The translations under genes were made by a program, and so were the position numbers. From contig JADJWD010000002.1 of NCBI GenBank assembly GCA_016716535.1, positions 124,001 through 188,000 of the forward strand: 64,000 nucleotides of DNA. The letters are read 5' to 3'. A model generated the notes under the pieces. It did not search any database. It was not told the origin of the DNA and saw nothing but the letters and a program-made list of their open reading frames with translations. This DNA comes from Betaproteobacteria bacterium. GTDB lineage: Bacteria; Pseudomonadota; Gammaproteobacteria; Burkholderiales; Burkholderiaceae_C. Shown piece by piece: positions 8,700-17,451 of this stretch; position 1 is the first letter of the stretch, and each line of letters opens with the position of its first letter.

Positions 8700-9149
8700 A
8701 TGCCGACCCGCAAGACCACCGCCACCCGCCGCACCGCCGCGCCCCGCAACCCCGAGCTGACCGCGGCGCTCGACAGCCTCGCCGCCGCCGGCCGCCACTT
8801 GCGCAATGCCGTGCAAGGCAAGGTCGACGCGCTGCGCGGCGTCGCCGCCGACGAGATCGCGCGCGCCAAGGCGGCGCTGCTGAAGCGGACCAACGTCGCG
8901 CAGGACCGCGTCGAAACAGTCCTGAAGACGACCGAGACTCGGCTGCACAAGGCGATCACCGGCGCGCAGAAGGCGCTGGACCGCGCGGTGACCGAGGCCG
9001 AGAAGCGCAGCGCCGCCACCGCCAAGGCGGCGAAGAAGGCCACCGCGCCGGCGCAACGCGCCGCTGGCGGCGCGCGCAAGACCGTGGCCAAGAAGGTCGC
9101 CAAGGTCGCGAAGAAGGTCGCGCAGGCGGCTGAGAACGCGCAGGGGTAG
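8700..9149 (+). CDS. Lys/Ala-rich histone H1-like protein
   Basis: A 149-residue, very basic protein from ATG 8700, preceded by AGGAGGAAGA (8687-8696). Residues 1-15 are a basic arm (KTTATRRTAAP); residues 20-105 look like one long alpha-helical region that could form a coiled coil; the C-terminal 40 residues are Lys/Ala repeats (AKKVAKVAKKVAQAA) like eukaryotic H1 tails and the bacterial H1-like proteins of Bordetella and Chlamydia. A nucleoid-binding role is the most likely; the middle helix also recalls phasins, which coat polyhydroxyalkanoate granules. The frame is open 132 bases further upstream, but the Shine-Dalgarno decides the start. It ends only four bases from the convergent DUF457 gene. 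Confidence 0.65.
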   Translation: MPTRKTTATRRTAAPRNPELTAALDSLAAAGRHLRNAVQGKVDALRGVAADEIARAKAALLKRTNVAQDRVETVLKTTETRLHKAITGAQKALDRAVTEAEKRSAATAKAAKKATAPAQRAAGGARKTVAKKVAKVAKKVAQAAENAQG

Positions 9150-9153
9150 GTCG

Positions 9154-10164
9154 TTACCGCGGCGGCGCGATCGGCTCGCCGAGCGCGCGCCGCCAAAGCC
9201 AGGCGAGGCCGCGCTCGAGGTCGGGCCGGCTGCCGACCTGCTTCGGCGCCGGCAGCGGCACCGGCGCGCTTTGGCGCGCCGCGACGGCGAAGCGGAAGCT
9301 GTAGTCGGGCTCCTGCCCCATGCGCAGGTCGACGATGCCGAGCGTGCCGTCGCGCTCCCACATCGCCCAGAAGCCGTGGCTGAAGGCCTGGATGCGCTGC
9401 ACGCCGTCGTCGCCGCGCAACTCGGCGGCGAGCGCGCTGCCGCGCTCGAAGCGGTCGAAGTGCATCGCCGGCTTCTCGTCGAGCAGCGAGCGGAAGCCTT
9501 CGTGGTAGTGCGCGCCGTCGATCGCGACGACGCGCCACAGCACCGTGTTGAACGCGGTCGGCGTGACGAGCAGCCGCTCGGCGGTGATGCCCTGCGCAGC
9601 AAGCGAGCGCCGCGCCACGCCATCGACGTGCATCTGCGCGACGACGCCGAAGCCGAGGTAGGCCGTGCTCAAGGCCAGCGCCGCGAGGTTGGCCGCGCGC
9701 CCGCGCCCGGCGTTCGCGCTGCCCAGCGCCCAGACGACACCTACGATCAACGGCACCGTGTACAGCGGGTCGATGATGAAGATGCTGCCGGCGGCGTAAG
9801 GGTGGTCCGTGAACGGCAGGCCGAGTTGCGTGCCGTAGACCGTCATGCCGTCGAGCAGCGGGTGCGTGACGAGCGCCAGCCACAACGCCAGCCACCAGCG
9901 GCGCCAGCGGTCCGACTCGCCGTGCAGCCGCGCCACCGCGGCGGCGAACGGCAGCGAGAACAGCGTCAGCCAGAACGGCGCGTGTGTCTCGGCGCGGTGC
10001 AGCACCATGTTGCGGATCGGGTCGCCGTGGTCGATGAACACGTCCAGGTCCGGCAGCGTGCCGGCCACCGCGCCCCATAGCGCCGCTTTCCATGGCGCCG
10101 TGCGCCTGCCCATCGCCGCCAAGCCGACAGCGGCGCCGAGCGTGAGCTGGGTCAGCGAGTCCAT
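9154..10164 (-). CDS. DUF457/YdjM-like membrane-bound metal-dependent hydrolase
   Basis: A 336-residue protein starting MDSLTQLTLGAAVG. The N-terminal part has the family pattern: a membrane helix, then GTLPDLDVFIDHGDP with acidic residues, LHRAETH with a His, and after further helices LVTHPLLDGMTVYGTQL. The conserved His and Asp residues are the presumed metal ligands of the YdjM/DUF457 family of inner-membrane hydrolases. Four or more hydrophobic segments precede a soluble C-terminal third. YdjM is an SOS gene in E. coli; no LexA box was recognised here. The substrate of the family is not established. It is 46 bases downstream of the M20 deacylase gene on the same strand. Confidence 0.85.
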   Translation of the reverse strand: MDSLTQLTLGAAVGLAAMGRRTAPWKAALWGAVAGTLPDLDVFIDHGDPIRNMVLHRAETHAPFWLTLFSLPFAAAVARLHGESDRWRRWWLALWLALVTHPLLDGMTVYGTQLGLPFTDHPYAAGSIFIIDPLYTVPLIVGVVWALGSANAGRGRAANLAALALSTAYLGFGVVAQMHVDGVARRSLAAQGITAERLLVTPTAFNTVLWRVVAIDGAHYHEGFRSLLDEKPAMHFDRFERGSALAAELRGDDGVQRIQAFSHGFWAMWERDGTLGIVDLRMGQEPDYSFRFAVAARQSAPVPLPAPKQVGSRPDLERGLAWLWRRALGEPIAPPR

Positions 10165-10210
10165 CGACCGGCGACCGGGCCGCGCCGCGGCGTGCCAGGC
10201 GGCGTCGGCC

Positions 10211-11524
10211 TCACGCCCTGCGCTGCACGCCGCACCAGCGCGCGATGAAGAGCGCCAGCACCGCCGTCACCTGCTGCATCGAGTCGATCGACACCCACTC
10301 GTCGATGCCGTGGATGTTGGCGCCGCGCGGGCCGTAGCAGGTGGCCGGGATCTGCCCGTAGAGGTGGAAAAAGCGCACGTCGGTCGTCGCCGTCAGCGCG
10401 CGCGGCACGGCAGGGCGGCCGGTGATGTCGTGGTGCGCCTGCATCAACGAGCGCATCGCCGGCTGCTGCAAGTCGACGACGCAGCCCTCGGCCTGGAAGC
10501 CGTGGTAGCCGATGTCGACCTTGACGCTGGCGTGCGCCGGGTGTGCGGCGTGCGCGGCGCGCACGAGCGCCTCGACCTCGGCGCGCACGTCCGCCGGCTT
10601 GACGCCCGGATAGAAGCCCAGCCGCAGGTCGGCGCGGCAATGCGTGCTGACCGACGAACTCCACTCGCCGCCCTCGATGCGGCCGAGGTTGAAGTTGATC
10701 GGGTGGTCGTGCTGGCAGTAGAGGCTGTGCCGGTGCTTCGGCTCGTTCCACTTCGCTTCGAGCTTGCGCAGTTCGGCGACGAGGTATTGCGCGAACTCGA
10801 TCGCGCCGATGCCGGTCTGCGCGACCGCGGCGTGCACCGGCACGCCGTAGACATCGAGCGTCAGCCACATCACGCCCAGCTGCGCCGACATCGGTTCGTC
10901 CATCGGCTCGGGGATCACCGCGGCGTCGGCGGTGTAGCCGGCCACCAGGCAGGCGAGCGCGCCGTTGCCGGTGCACTCTTCCTCGATGACGCTTTGCAGC
11001 GTGACACGCGCTGCCGGCTCGACGCCCAGGCGCTGCAGGGCGTGCATCGCCATCGTGTAGGCGACGATGCCGGCCTTCATGTCGTTGGCGCCGCGGCCGT
11101 GCAGGCGGTCGCCGTCGATCCACGGCTCGAACGGCGGCCGCGTCCAGAGCGACTCGGCGCCGACGGGCACCACGTCGATGTGGCCGTTGAGGATCAGCGA
11201 GCGGCCGCGCACGGCCGTCGCACCATCTTTCGGCGGCTTCGGCTCGTGCACGCCGATGACGTTGCGCCGGCCTTCGTACGAGACGATCGATGGCGAGTAG
11301 CCCGGGTGGTCGCGCAGCTTCGATTCGTCGATGACCAGTTCGCGCACATCCAGGCCGAGCGTCTCGAAGCGCTGCTTCATCAGCGCCTGCGCCGACGCTT
11401 CCTGGCCGAGCAGCGACGGCTCGCGCACGAGCGCCTGCAAGAACGCCACCGCCTCGTCGCGCTGCGCGGCGACGGCGGCGAGGATCTCGGCTTCGGTCAG
11501 CGGGCAGAGGGTGGGGGTGTCCAT
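10211..11524 (-). CDS. M20 family ArgE/DapE-related deacylase
   Basis: A 437-residue zinc amidohydrolase. The metal and catalytic motifs are in order: NGHIDVVPVG (ligand His and catalytic Asp) near residue 115, GRGANDMKAG (bridging Asp) near 150, EEECTGNGA (general-base Glu) near 190, and IPEPMD. The dimerisation domain sits in the middle, and GANIHGIDEW near the C-terminus supplies the last His. ArgE/DapE-type members remove acyl groups from N-acyl amino acids; the exact substrate is not given by the sequence, and no arg or dap biosynthesis genes adjoin it. ATG 11524 is chosen because the frame upstream is the shadow of the divergent EamA gene. The two genes are divergent with 66 bases between them. 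Confidence 0.85.
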   Translation of the reverse strand: MDTPTLCPLTEAEILAAVAAQRDEAVAFLQALVREPSLLGQEASAQALMKQRFETLGLDVRELVIDESKLRDHPGYSPSIVSYEGRRNVIGVHEPKPPKDGATAVRGRSLILNGHIDVVPVGAESLWTRPPFEPWIDGDRLHGRGANDMKAGIVAYTMAMHALQRLGVEPAARVTLQSVIEEECTGNGALACLVAGYTADAAVIPEPMDEPMSAQLGVMWLTLDVYGVPVHAAVAQTGIGAIEFAQYLVAELRKLEAKWNEPKHRHSLYCQHDHPINFNLGRIEGGEWSSSVSTHCRADLRLGFYPGVKPADVRAEVEALVRAAHAAHPAHASVKVDIGYHGFQAEGCVVDLQQPAMRSLMQAHHDITGRPAVPRALTATTDVRFFHLYGQIPATCYGPRGANIHGIDEWVSIDSMQQVTAVLALFIARWCGVQRRA

Positions 11525-11576
11525 CGGTGCTCCATCCGTCGGGAAAGTGGCCGCGGTCATGTTATCCGCGGTGCCG

Positions 11577-11582
11577 TATCGT
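11577..11582 (+). promoter_or_regulatory. Candidate -10 element of a leaderless EamA transcript
   Basis: TATCGT lies 8 bases before ATG 11591, with no Shine-Dalgarno between them. The spacing fits a transcript beginning at or next to the start codon. The match to TATAAT is partial, so this rests on the recurring pattern in the window. Confidence 0.35.
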
Positions 11583-11590
11583 GCCGCCCC

Positions 11591-12508
11591 ATGACCCGCC
11601 CTTCCGAAGCCGGGCCGGCCCGCAGCAACCGCCAGGGCATCCGGCTGATGGTGCTGGCGATGGCCTGCTTCATCGTCAACGACACGCTCGTCAAGTTCGT
11701 CAGCCAGTCGCTGCCGGCGGGGCAACTGATCTTCATGCGCGGGCTGATGGCCACGGCGCTCGTGCTCGCCTTCATGCGCGCCACCGGCACGCCGGTGCCG
11801 GGCCGGCGGCTCTTCGGCGGCTGGGTGGCGGTGCGTGCGACGCTCGACGCCGCGGCGACGCTGACCTACCTCGTGTCGCTGTTCAACCTGCCGCTGGCCA
11901 ACGCGACGGCGATCAACATGGCGACGCCGCTCGTCATCACGCTGATCGCGGTGTTGTGGCTCGGCCACCGCGTCGGCGCGGCGCACCGGCTGGCGATCGG
12001 GCTCGGCTTTGCCGGCGTGCTGCTCGTCATCCAGCCGCGCGCCGACGGCTTCAACGCCTTTGCCTGGCTGTGCCTGGCGGGCACGGTGCTGCACGCGCTG
12101 CGCGACCTGGTGACGCTGCGCATCCCGCGCGAGGTGCCGTCGATCGTCGCGACGCTGGCCACGGCGGTGGCGGTGACGGTGCTCGCGGCGCTGGTGTCGC
12201 TGGCCGAAGGCTGGCGCGCGCCGACGCTGTCGCAGCTCGGCTGGCTGGCCGCCGCGGCGGTGTTCCTCGCCTCGGGATATCAGTTGATCATCCGCGCCAC
12301 GCGCAGCGGCGACATCTCGGTCATCGCGCCGTTTCGCTACAGCGGCCTGGTGATGGCGGTGGCGCTCGGCTGGGCGGTGTGGGGCGACGTGCCGAACGCG
12401 CTGGCGTGGGCCGGCATCGCGCTCGTGCTCGGCTCGGGGCTGTACCTGCTGCGGCACGAGTCGGCGCGGCGGCCGGCCGGTGCGGCCGCGGGGCAAGCCG
12501 CCGAGTGA
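11591..12508 (+). CDS. EamA/DMT family transporter (RhaT/YdcZ-like exporter)
   Basis: A 305-residue integral membrane protein with ten predicted helices arranged as two five-helix EamA repeats, starting at IRLMVLAMACFIVNDTLVKF and ending ALAWAGIALVLGSGLYLL. The drug/metabolite transporter family exports amino acids, nucleosides or other small metabolites by proton exchange; nothing here gives the substrate. A short basic N-terminus (RSNRQG) sits on the cytosolic side, and the soluble C-tail is Arg/Ala-rich. It is divergent from the M20 deacylase with 66 bases between, so a link such as export of a deacylase product is possible but unproven. No Shine-Dalgarno precedes ATG 11591. Confidence 0.85.
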   Translation: MTRPSEAGPARSNRQGIRLMVLAMACFIVNDTLVKFVSQSLPAGQLIFMRGLMATALVLAFMRATGTPVPGRRLFGGWVAVRATLDAAATLTYLVSLFNLPLANATAINMATPLVITLIAVLWLGHRVGAAHRLAIGLGFAGVLLVIQPRADGFNAFAWLCLAGTVLHALRDLVTLRIPREVPSIVATLATAVAVTVLAALVSLAEGWRAPTLSQLGWLAAAAVFLASGYQLIIRATRSGDISVIAPFRYSGLVMAVALGWAVWGDVPNALAWAGIALVLGSGLYLLRHESARRPAGAAAGQAAE

Positions 12509-12686
12509 GTGCCCCTGCCACGCCGGCCTGCGCGGCGGCTTGAGCTAGCGCAAAGTCGCCGCCGTCGCCGGGGCCGTTTGGCGCAGGCAAAATGACGCCT
12601 CACGCCGGAGCGGCAGGCCGGCGGCCGCGCGTTCGGCGCACGGCCGCGCCGATCGTTCCCCCTCGGACCCCGAACGCCCCCGCCCC

Positions 12687-13235
12687 ATGACGCCAACGTC
12701 GCCGCGCCCCAGTCAGCGCGAGCTCGGTCGCCACGCCTACGGCCGCGACGAACTGATCGCCTGCGGCCATGGCGAGCTTTTCGGGCCGGGCAATGCGCGG
12801 CTGCCGCTGCCGAACATGCTGATGTTCGACCGCATCGTGCATATCGACGACACCGGCGGCGCGCACGGCAAGGGCCGCATCGAAGCCGAGCTCGACATCC
12901 GCCCCGACCTGTGGTTCTTCGGCTGCCACTTCGAGACCGACCCGGTGATGCCCGGCTGCCTGGGGCTCGACGCGCTGTGGCAGCTGGTCGGCTTCTGGCT
13001 CGGCTGGCGCGGCAACCCCGGGCGCGGCCGCGCGTTGGGCGCCGGCGAGATCAAGTTCTTCGGCCAGGTGCTGCCGCGCGCGGGCACGGTCGGCTATCAG
13101 CTCGACCTGAAGCGTGTCATCGAACGCAAGCTGGTGATGGGCATCGCCGACGGCCGCGTGCTCGTCGACGGGCGCGAGATCTACAGCGCCACCGACCTGA
13201 AGGTGGGCCTGTTCACGTCGACCGAGGACTTCTGA
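12687..13235 (+). CDS. fabA: 3-hydroxydecanoyl-ACP dehydratase/isomerase
   Basis: A 182-residue hot-dog-fold enzyme, the usual FabA length. The catalytic stretch FFGCHFETDPVMPGCLGLDA carries the active-site His, and downstream LDALWQLVGFWLGW holds the helix with the catalytic Asp. FabA dehydrates 3-hydroxydecanoyl-ACP and isomerises trans-2- to cis-3-decenoyl-ACP, the branch point to unsaturated fatty acids under anaerobic rules. The fabB gene follows two bases after the stop, as in many proteobacteria, so both are made together. An ATG at 12687 starts a short basic arm before the conserved GRHAYGRDELIACGHGELFG. Transcription start was not resolved; 178 bases lie upstream after the EamA stop. 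Confidence 0.97.
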   Translation: MTPTSPRPSQRELGRHAYGRDELIACGHGELFGPGNARLPLPNMLMFDRIVHIDDTGGAHGKGRIEAELDIRPDLWFFGCHFETDPVMPGCLGLDALWQLVGFWLGWRGNPGRGRALGAGEIKFFGQVLPRAGTVGYQLDLKRVIERKLVMGIADGRVLVDGREIYSATDLKVGLFTSTEDF

Positions 13236-13237
13236 GC

Positions 13238-14464
13238 ATGCGGCGCGTGGTCGTCACCGGCCAGGGCATCGTCTCGAGCCTGGGCAACAACATCGATGAG
13301 GTGGCCACGAGCCTGCGCGAGGGCCGCTCGGGCATCCGCTTCAACCCCACCTACGCCGAGCGCGGCCTGCGCTGCCAGGTCAGCGGCCGCCCGGCGCTCG
13401 ACCTCGAGGCGACGATCGACCGGCGCACGCTGCGCTTCATGGGCGACGCCGCGGCCTACGCGTGGCTGGCGATGCAGCAGGCGGTGGCGCAGTCGGGCCT
13501 GTCGGCCGCCGAGGTCTCGCACCCGCGCACCGGGCTCGTCGCCGGCAGCGGCGGCGCGTCGAGCCACAACCAGGTATGGGCCGCTGACACGCTGCGTGCC
13601 AAGGGCGTCAAGCGCGTCGGGCCGTTCATGGTGACACGCACGATGGGCAGCACCGTCTCGGCGTGCCTGGCGACGAACTTCGCGATCAAGGGCGTCAACT
13701 ACTCGATCAGCTCGGCCTGCGCGACGAGCGCGCACTGCATCGGCCACGCCGCGCAGTTGATCGCCTGGGGCCAGCAGGACGTCGTCTTCGCCGGCGGCGG
13801 CGAGGAGGAGAGCTGGGAGCTCTCGGTGCTGTTCGACGCGATGGGCGCGATGTCCAGCGGCTTCAACGACCGGCCCGAGCAGGCCTCGCGCGCCTTCGAC
13901 ACGGCGCGCGACGGCTTCGTCATCGCCGGCGGCGGCGGCATGCTGGTGCTGGAAGCGCTCGAACACGCCCAGGCGCGCGGCGCGGCTATCCTTGCCGAAC
14001 TGGTGGGCTACGGTGCCACCTCCGACGGCCACGACATGGTGGCGCCCTCGGGCGAGGGCGCGGTGCGCTGCATGCGCGAGGCGCTGGCCACCGTGAAGCG
14101 GCCGGTCGACTACATCAACGCCCACGGCACGTCGACGCCGGTGGGCGACGCGGCCGAACTGGGCGCGGTGCGCGAGGTGTTCGGCGCGCTGCCCGGCGGC
14201 AAGCTGCCGATGATCAGCTCGACGAAGTCGCTGTCGGGCCACTCGCTGGGTGCGGCCGGCGCGCAGGAAGCGATCTACTCGCTGCTGATGATGCAGCAGG
14301 GCTTCGCGGCCGCGTCGGCGAACATCGAGACGCCCGACCCGGCGGCGGCCGGCCTGCCGCTCTTGCGCGAGCGGTTCGACGGTGCGCTCGCGACGGTGAT
14401 GTCGAACAGCTTCGGCTTCGGCGGCACGAACGCGTCGCTGGTGTTCGCGCGGTTCGAGGGCTGA
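13238..14464 (+). CDS. fabB: 3-oxoacyl-ACP synthase I
   Basis: A 408-residue condensing enzyme. It starts MRRVVVTGQGIVSSLGNN and has the catalytic Cys in ISSACATSAHCIG near residue 163, with the two catalytic His in AHGTSTPVGD and SLSGHSLGAAG, and the glycine-rich end NSFGFGGTNASL. FabB elongates cis-3-decenoyl-ACP and is required with FabA for unsaturated fatty acids. ATG 13238 lies two bases past the fabA stop (TGAGCATG), indicating tight coupling. The convergent acyltransferase gene ends 14 bases downstream, and no terminator is visible between them. Confidence 0.97.
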   Translation: MRRVVVTGQGIVSSLGNNIDEVATSLREGRSGIRFNPTYAERGLRCQVSGRPALDLEATIDRRTLRFMGDAAAYAWLAMQQAVAQSGLSAAEVSHPRTGLVAGSGGASSHNQVWAADTLRAKGVKRVGPFMVTRTMGSTVSACLATNFAIKGVNYSISSACATSAHCIGHAAQLIAWGQQDVVFAGGGEEESWELSVLFDAMGAMSSGFNDRPEQASRAFDTARDGFVIAGGGGMLVLEALEHAQARGAAILAELVGYGATSDGHDMVAPSGEGAVRCMREALATVKRPVDYINAHGTSTPVGDAAELGAVREVFGALPGGKLPMISSTKSLSGHSLGAAGAQEAIYSLLMMQQGFAAASANIETPDPAAAGLPLLRERFDGALATVMSNSFGFGGTNASLVFARFEG

Positions 14465-14478
14465 CCCCCGGGTGCCCC

Positions 14479-15420
14479 TCAGGCCGCGTGCGTCTCGCGC
14501 GCCGCGGTTTCACTGGGCGCGCCGGCGCCGCTCGAAGAGCCGCCCGCCGAGCCGTTTGCCCCGGCCAGCAGTTCGTCGATCAGCCGGTCCTTGTCCTTCC
14601 AGATCTGCTCGACCCAGCGGCCGAGCTTGACGACGTGCGCGCGCTCGGAGGCGTGTTCGACGCCGACCAGATCCACCGGAATCGCGCGCGGCTGCACGCG
14701 CACGATGACGGCGTCGAGCCGGCCGCACAGCAGGTCCCAGAAGGTCGGCACGCCGCGCGGGTAGACGATCGTCACGTCGAGCATCGCCTGGAACTGCTCG
14801 CCCATCGTCGCCAGCGCCACCGACAAGCCGCCGATCTTTGGCTTGAGCAGATGGCGGTAGGTGCTCTTGTCGAGCGCGCGCTTTTCCGGCGTGGCGCGCG
14901 TGCCCTCGACGAAGTTCATCACCGAGGTCGGGATCTGCTTGAACTTCTCGCAGGCGCGGCGCGTCGTCTCGAGGTCCTTCTGCAGCGCGCCCTTGGTCTT
15001 GCCGCGGCTCATGAACGGAAAGTCGAGCGCCCACCACGCCAGGCCGATCACCGGCACGTAGATCAGCTCGCGCTTCAGGAAGAACTTCAAGAACGGGATG
15101 CGGCCGTGGAAGATGCGCTGCAGCACGAGGATGTCGACCCACGTCTGGTGGTTGCTCGCCACGAGGTACCAGCCGCGCGGGTCGAGCCCTTCGAGGCCCT
15201 GCACGTCCCAGCGCGCCGAGGGGCGAACGGCGGCGATCCAGCCGTTGTTGACGGCCACCCAGGCTGAGGCCAGCGCGGCGAGCGCGCGCGAGGCGAGGCG
15301 GCGCACGGCCGGCACCGGCACGAGCAGCTTGACGAGCGCCGGCGGCACGAGGCTCAGCGAGAAGACGAGCGTGTTCAGGCTGACGGCAAAGCCGGTGATG
15401 ACGCCGCGCAGGGCTTGCAT
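14479..15420 (-). CDS. Membrane 1-acyl-sn-glycerol-3-phosphate acyltransferase-like (YihG-like)
   Basis: A 313-residue PlsC-superfamily protein with a hydrophobic N-terminal anchor (residues 8-35). The catalytic block is NHQTWVDILVL (H-x4-D) near residue 90; a second substrate block, FVEGTR, follows near residue 175. It resembles E. coli YihG/YihY-neighbour acyltransferases more than canonical PlsC because of its length and the FPFMSRGKT region. It should attach an acyl chain to lysophosphatidic acid or a related lipid at the inner membrane, consistent with its position next to fabAB. ATG 15420 is preferred; a GTG at 15480 would add 20 residues without a signal. The tail is Ser/Gly/Ala-rich low complexity. 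Confidence 0.85.
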   Translation of the reverse strand: MQALRGVITGFAVSLNTLVFSLSLVPPALVKLLVPVPAVRRLASRALAALASAWVAVNNGWIAAVRPSARWDVQGLEGLDPRGWYLVASNHQTWVDILVLQRIFHGRIPFLKFFLKRELIYVPVIGLAWWALDFPFMSRGKTKGALQKDLETTRRACEKFKQIPTSVMNFVEGTRATPEKRALDKSTYRHLLKPKIGGLSVALATMGEQFQAMLDVTIVYPRGVPTFWDLLCGRLDAVIVRVQPRAIPVDLVGVEHASERAHVVKLGRWVEQIWKDKDRLIDELLAGANGSAGGSSSGAGAPSETAARETHAA

Positions 15421-15504
15421 GGGAAAGGGGGTTTGGGCGGGCTCGAGGTAGGGCGCGATTTTGCGCCAGCCTGCGCGCACCCCGGTGTCACCTGTCGGCG
15501 CCGA

Positions 15505-17406
15505 TCACTTCCCCAGCAACCCCCGCAACTTGTCGCCAAGCCGCCGCTTCGCCTCTTCTTCGAGCTGATCGCGCTTGCGTTCGATCTGCTGCTCGACCTT
15601 GCCTTGCGCCGCGTCCTTGACCATCGCGCCCACGTCGATCTTCCAGTCGATCGCATCGAACGGCCCCGTGAGCTTGACCGGCACGGTCTGGCCGCGCAGC
15701 GCTTCGAGGTCGGCGCCGCCTTGGCCTTGCAGCGTGTCGACGATCGTCGCGCGCACGGTGTAGTCGAGCCGGCGGGCGGCGAGGTCGATGTCGCCGCTGC
15801 CGCCGATGCGCATCAGCGGCGACTTCAACGCGAGGTCGTCGTTGCGCGCCACGCCGGCGGTGATGCGGAAACTGGCGGTCAGCTCGGTGAAGTCGGTGCT
15901 CTCGGCTGCGGTCGCGGTGCCGCTGCCCTGCGAGCCATCAGCGCTGCCCTTGCCGCGCACCGCCTGGATCGCCGTGCGCGCGCGGCGCACGGCCTGCGCG
16001 ACGTTGATGCCCCGCACCGCGCCGTCGCGCAACTGCACGCGCGCGCTGCCGGCGAGTGCGCGGGTCATCGCGCTGATCGTCGTGCCGGCCGTCGTCACGT
16101 CGAGCGCCACGTCGCCGCGGCCTTGCAGGCGGTCCTGGCCGGTCATGTCCTTGAGCAGCGGCCCGATCGCAATGCCGGTGAGCGCCGGCTGCGCGGCGAT
16201 GCGCGCCGGCGTCGTGGCCGCGTTGACGGTGATGCTGCCGGCGAGCTTGCCTTGATACAGCTCGGCCGCGAGCGGCGTGATCTGCACGCGGCCGCCGCCG
16301 GCGCGCAGCCCCGCGCGCACGGCGCTCGCCTTCAGGTTCATCACCTGCAGCGCGCCGATGCGCAACTGGCCGCTCGCATCCAGGCCGCGCAGCGCCGACA
16401 AATCGAGCGGCTGCTCGGCGCCGGCTGGCGCGCTGGCTGCGCTGGCGGGGCCGCGGCTCGCGAGCAGCCGGTCGAGATCGAGGCGGTCGATCTCGGCGTC
16501 GAAGCGCCAGGCCGCGGGGCTGAGGCGCGGCGCCGCGAGCGTCAGCTTGAAGCGGCTGTCGTCGAACGTGCCAGTGAGCGCGCTGTCGAGCTTGCCGGCC
16601 GCGAGATCGGCCTCGGCGCGGCCCTCGACGTGCAGCTTCATCGGCGCCAGGCCGTCCAGCCGCGCGGCCACGTCGAGCGCGAGGCCTTCGAGCAACACGC
16701 GGCTGGCGATCGCCTCGGCCGGCCCGAGGGTCAGGCGCGCTTTCATCGAGACGTCGGCGCCAAGCTTCGGCGCGTCGGCGTCGAGGCGCGCCTTCAGCGA
16801 GAGCGGCGTCGCGGTGCCGGGCGCGATGCGGCCCGTTTCGAGCGAAAGCTGCGAGAGCTTGAGCCGCCGCGGCGCCTGGCGGTCGTCGACCGTGATCTCG
16901 GCGTCGGTGATGGCGATGCCGGCGATGTCGAGGCGCAGCGGTGCAGTGCCGGGGGCGCTTGCTGCGGAGCCAGCGGGCGCTGGAGCCGGCGCCACCTTCT
17001 TGTCGCCGCCCAGCAGGTCGTCGATGCTGAGCCGGCCGTCGGCCGTGCGCACGACGCGCAGCCGCAGGCCGTCGAGTGACACACGATCGACGACAGCTTC
17101 GCGGCGCAGCAGCGGCCACAGCGCCAGCGACACCTCGGCCGAGCGGATCGACGCAAAGCGCTCGGCGCTGTTGCGTTCCGACAGCGTCACCTCGCCGAGT
17201 GTGACGCCCAGGCGCGGCAAGAAGGTGAGCGAGATGGGCCCCGGGATCGCCAGCGTGCGCTGCCGTTCCTTCTGCACCGTCTCGATGACGAGCGGCTTGT
17301 AGTCGTTCGGGTCGAACGTGGCGACGAGGTACGCAACGCCGCCCAGCAGCAGCGCGAGCAGGCCGCCTGCGACGGCCAGCGCAATCTTCAGCGGCCGCGC
17401 CATCAC
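15505..17406 (-). CDS. AsmA family protein
   Basis: A 633-residue protein with a single N-terminal membrane helix (residues about 6-30) ending in the family motif ATFDPNDYKPLV, then ALAIPGPISLTFLPRLGVTLGEVTLSE, the AsmA N-terminal signature. The C-terminal AsmA domain follows (residues about 330-590), ending in a Lys/Arg-rich helical tail (EEEAKRRLGDKLRGLLGK). AsmA-like proteins are anchored in the inner membrane, span the periplasm as beta-groove bridges, and are thought to move phospholipid to the outer membrane. ATG 17406 gives MM at the N-terminus; either Met could start. Length is near that of E. coli AsmA (617). The next gene upstream on this strand ends at 17452, so they may be cotranscribed. 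Confidence 0.9.
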   Translation of the reverse strand: MMARPLKIALAVAGGLLALLLGGVAYLVATFDPNDYKPLVIETVQKERQRTLAIPGPISLTFLPRLGVTLGEVTLSERNSAERFASIRSAEVSLALWPLLRREAVVDRVSLDGLRLRVVRTADGRLSIDDLLGGDKKVAPAPAPAGSAASAPGTAPLRLDIAGIAITDAEITVDDRQAPRRLKLSQLSLETGRIAPGTATPLSLKARLDADAPKLGADVSMKARLTLGPAEAIASRVLLEGLALDVAARLDGLAPMKLHVEGRAEADLAAGKLDSALTGTFDDSRFKLTLAAPRLSPAAWRFDAEIDRLDLDRLLASRGPASAASAPAGAEQPLDLSALRGLDASGQLRIGALQVMNLKASAVRAGLRAGGGRVQITPLAAELYQGKLAGSITVNAATTPARIAAQPALTGIAIGPLLKDMTGQDRLQGRGDVALDVTTAGTTISAMTRALAGSARVQLRDGAVRGINVAQAVRRARTAIQAVRGKGSADGSQGSGTATAAESTDFTELTASFRITAGVARNDDLALKSPLMRIGGSGDIDLAARRLDYTVRATIVDTLQGQGGADLEALRGQTVPVKLTGPFDAIDWKIDVGAMVKDAAQGKVEQQIERKRDQLEEEAKRRLGDKLRGLLGK

Positions 17407-17451
17407 CGCGGCTCCTGCGCCGCGTCAGCGGCGCACCTCAGGCTCGAGGGC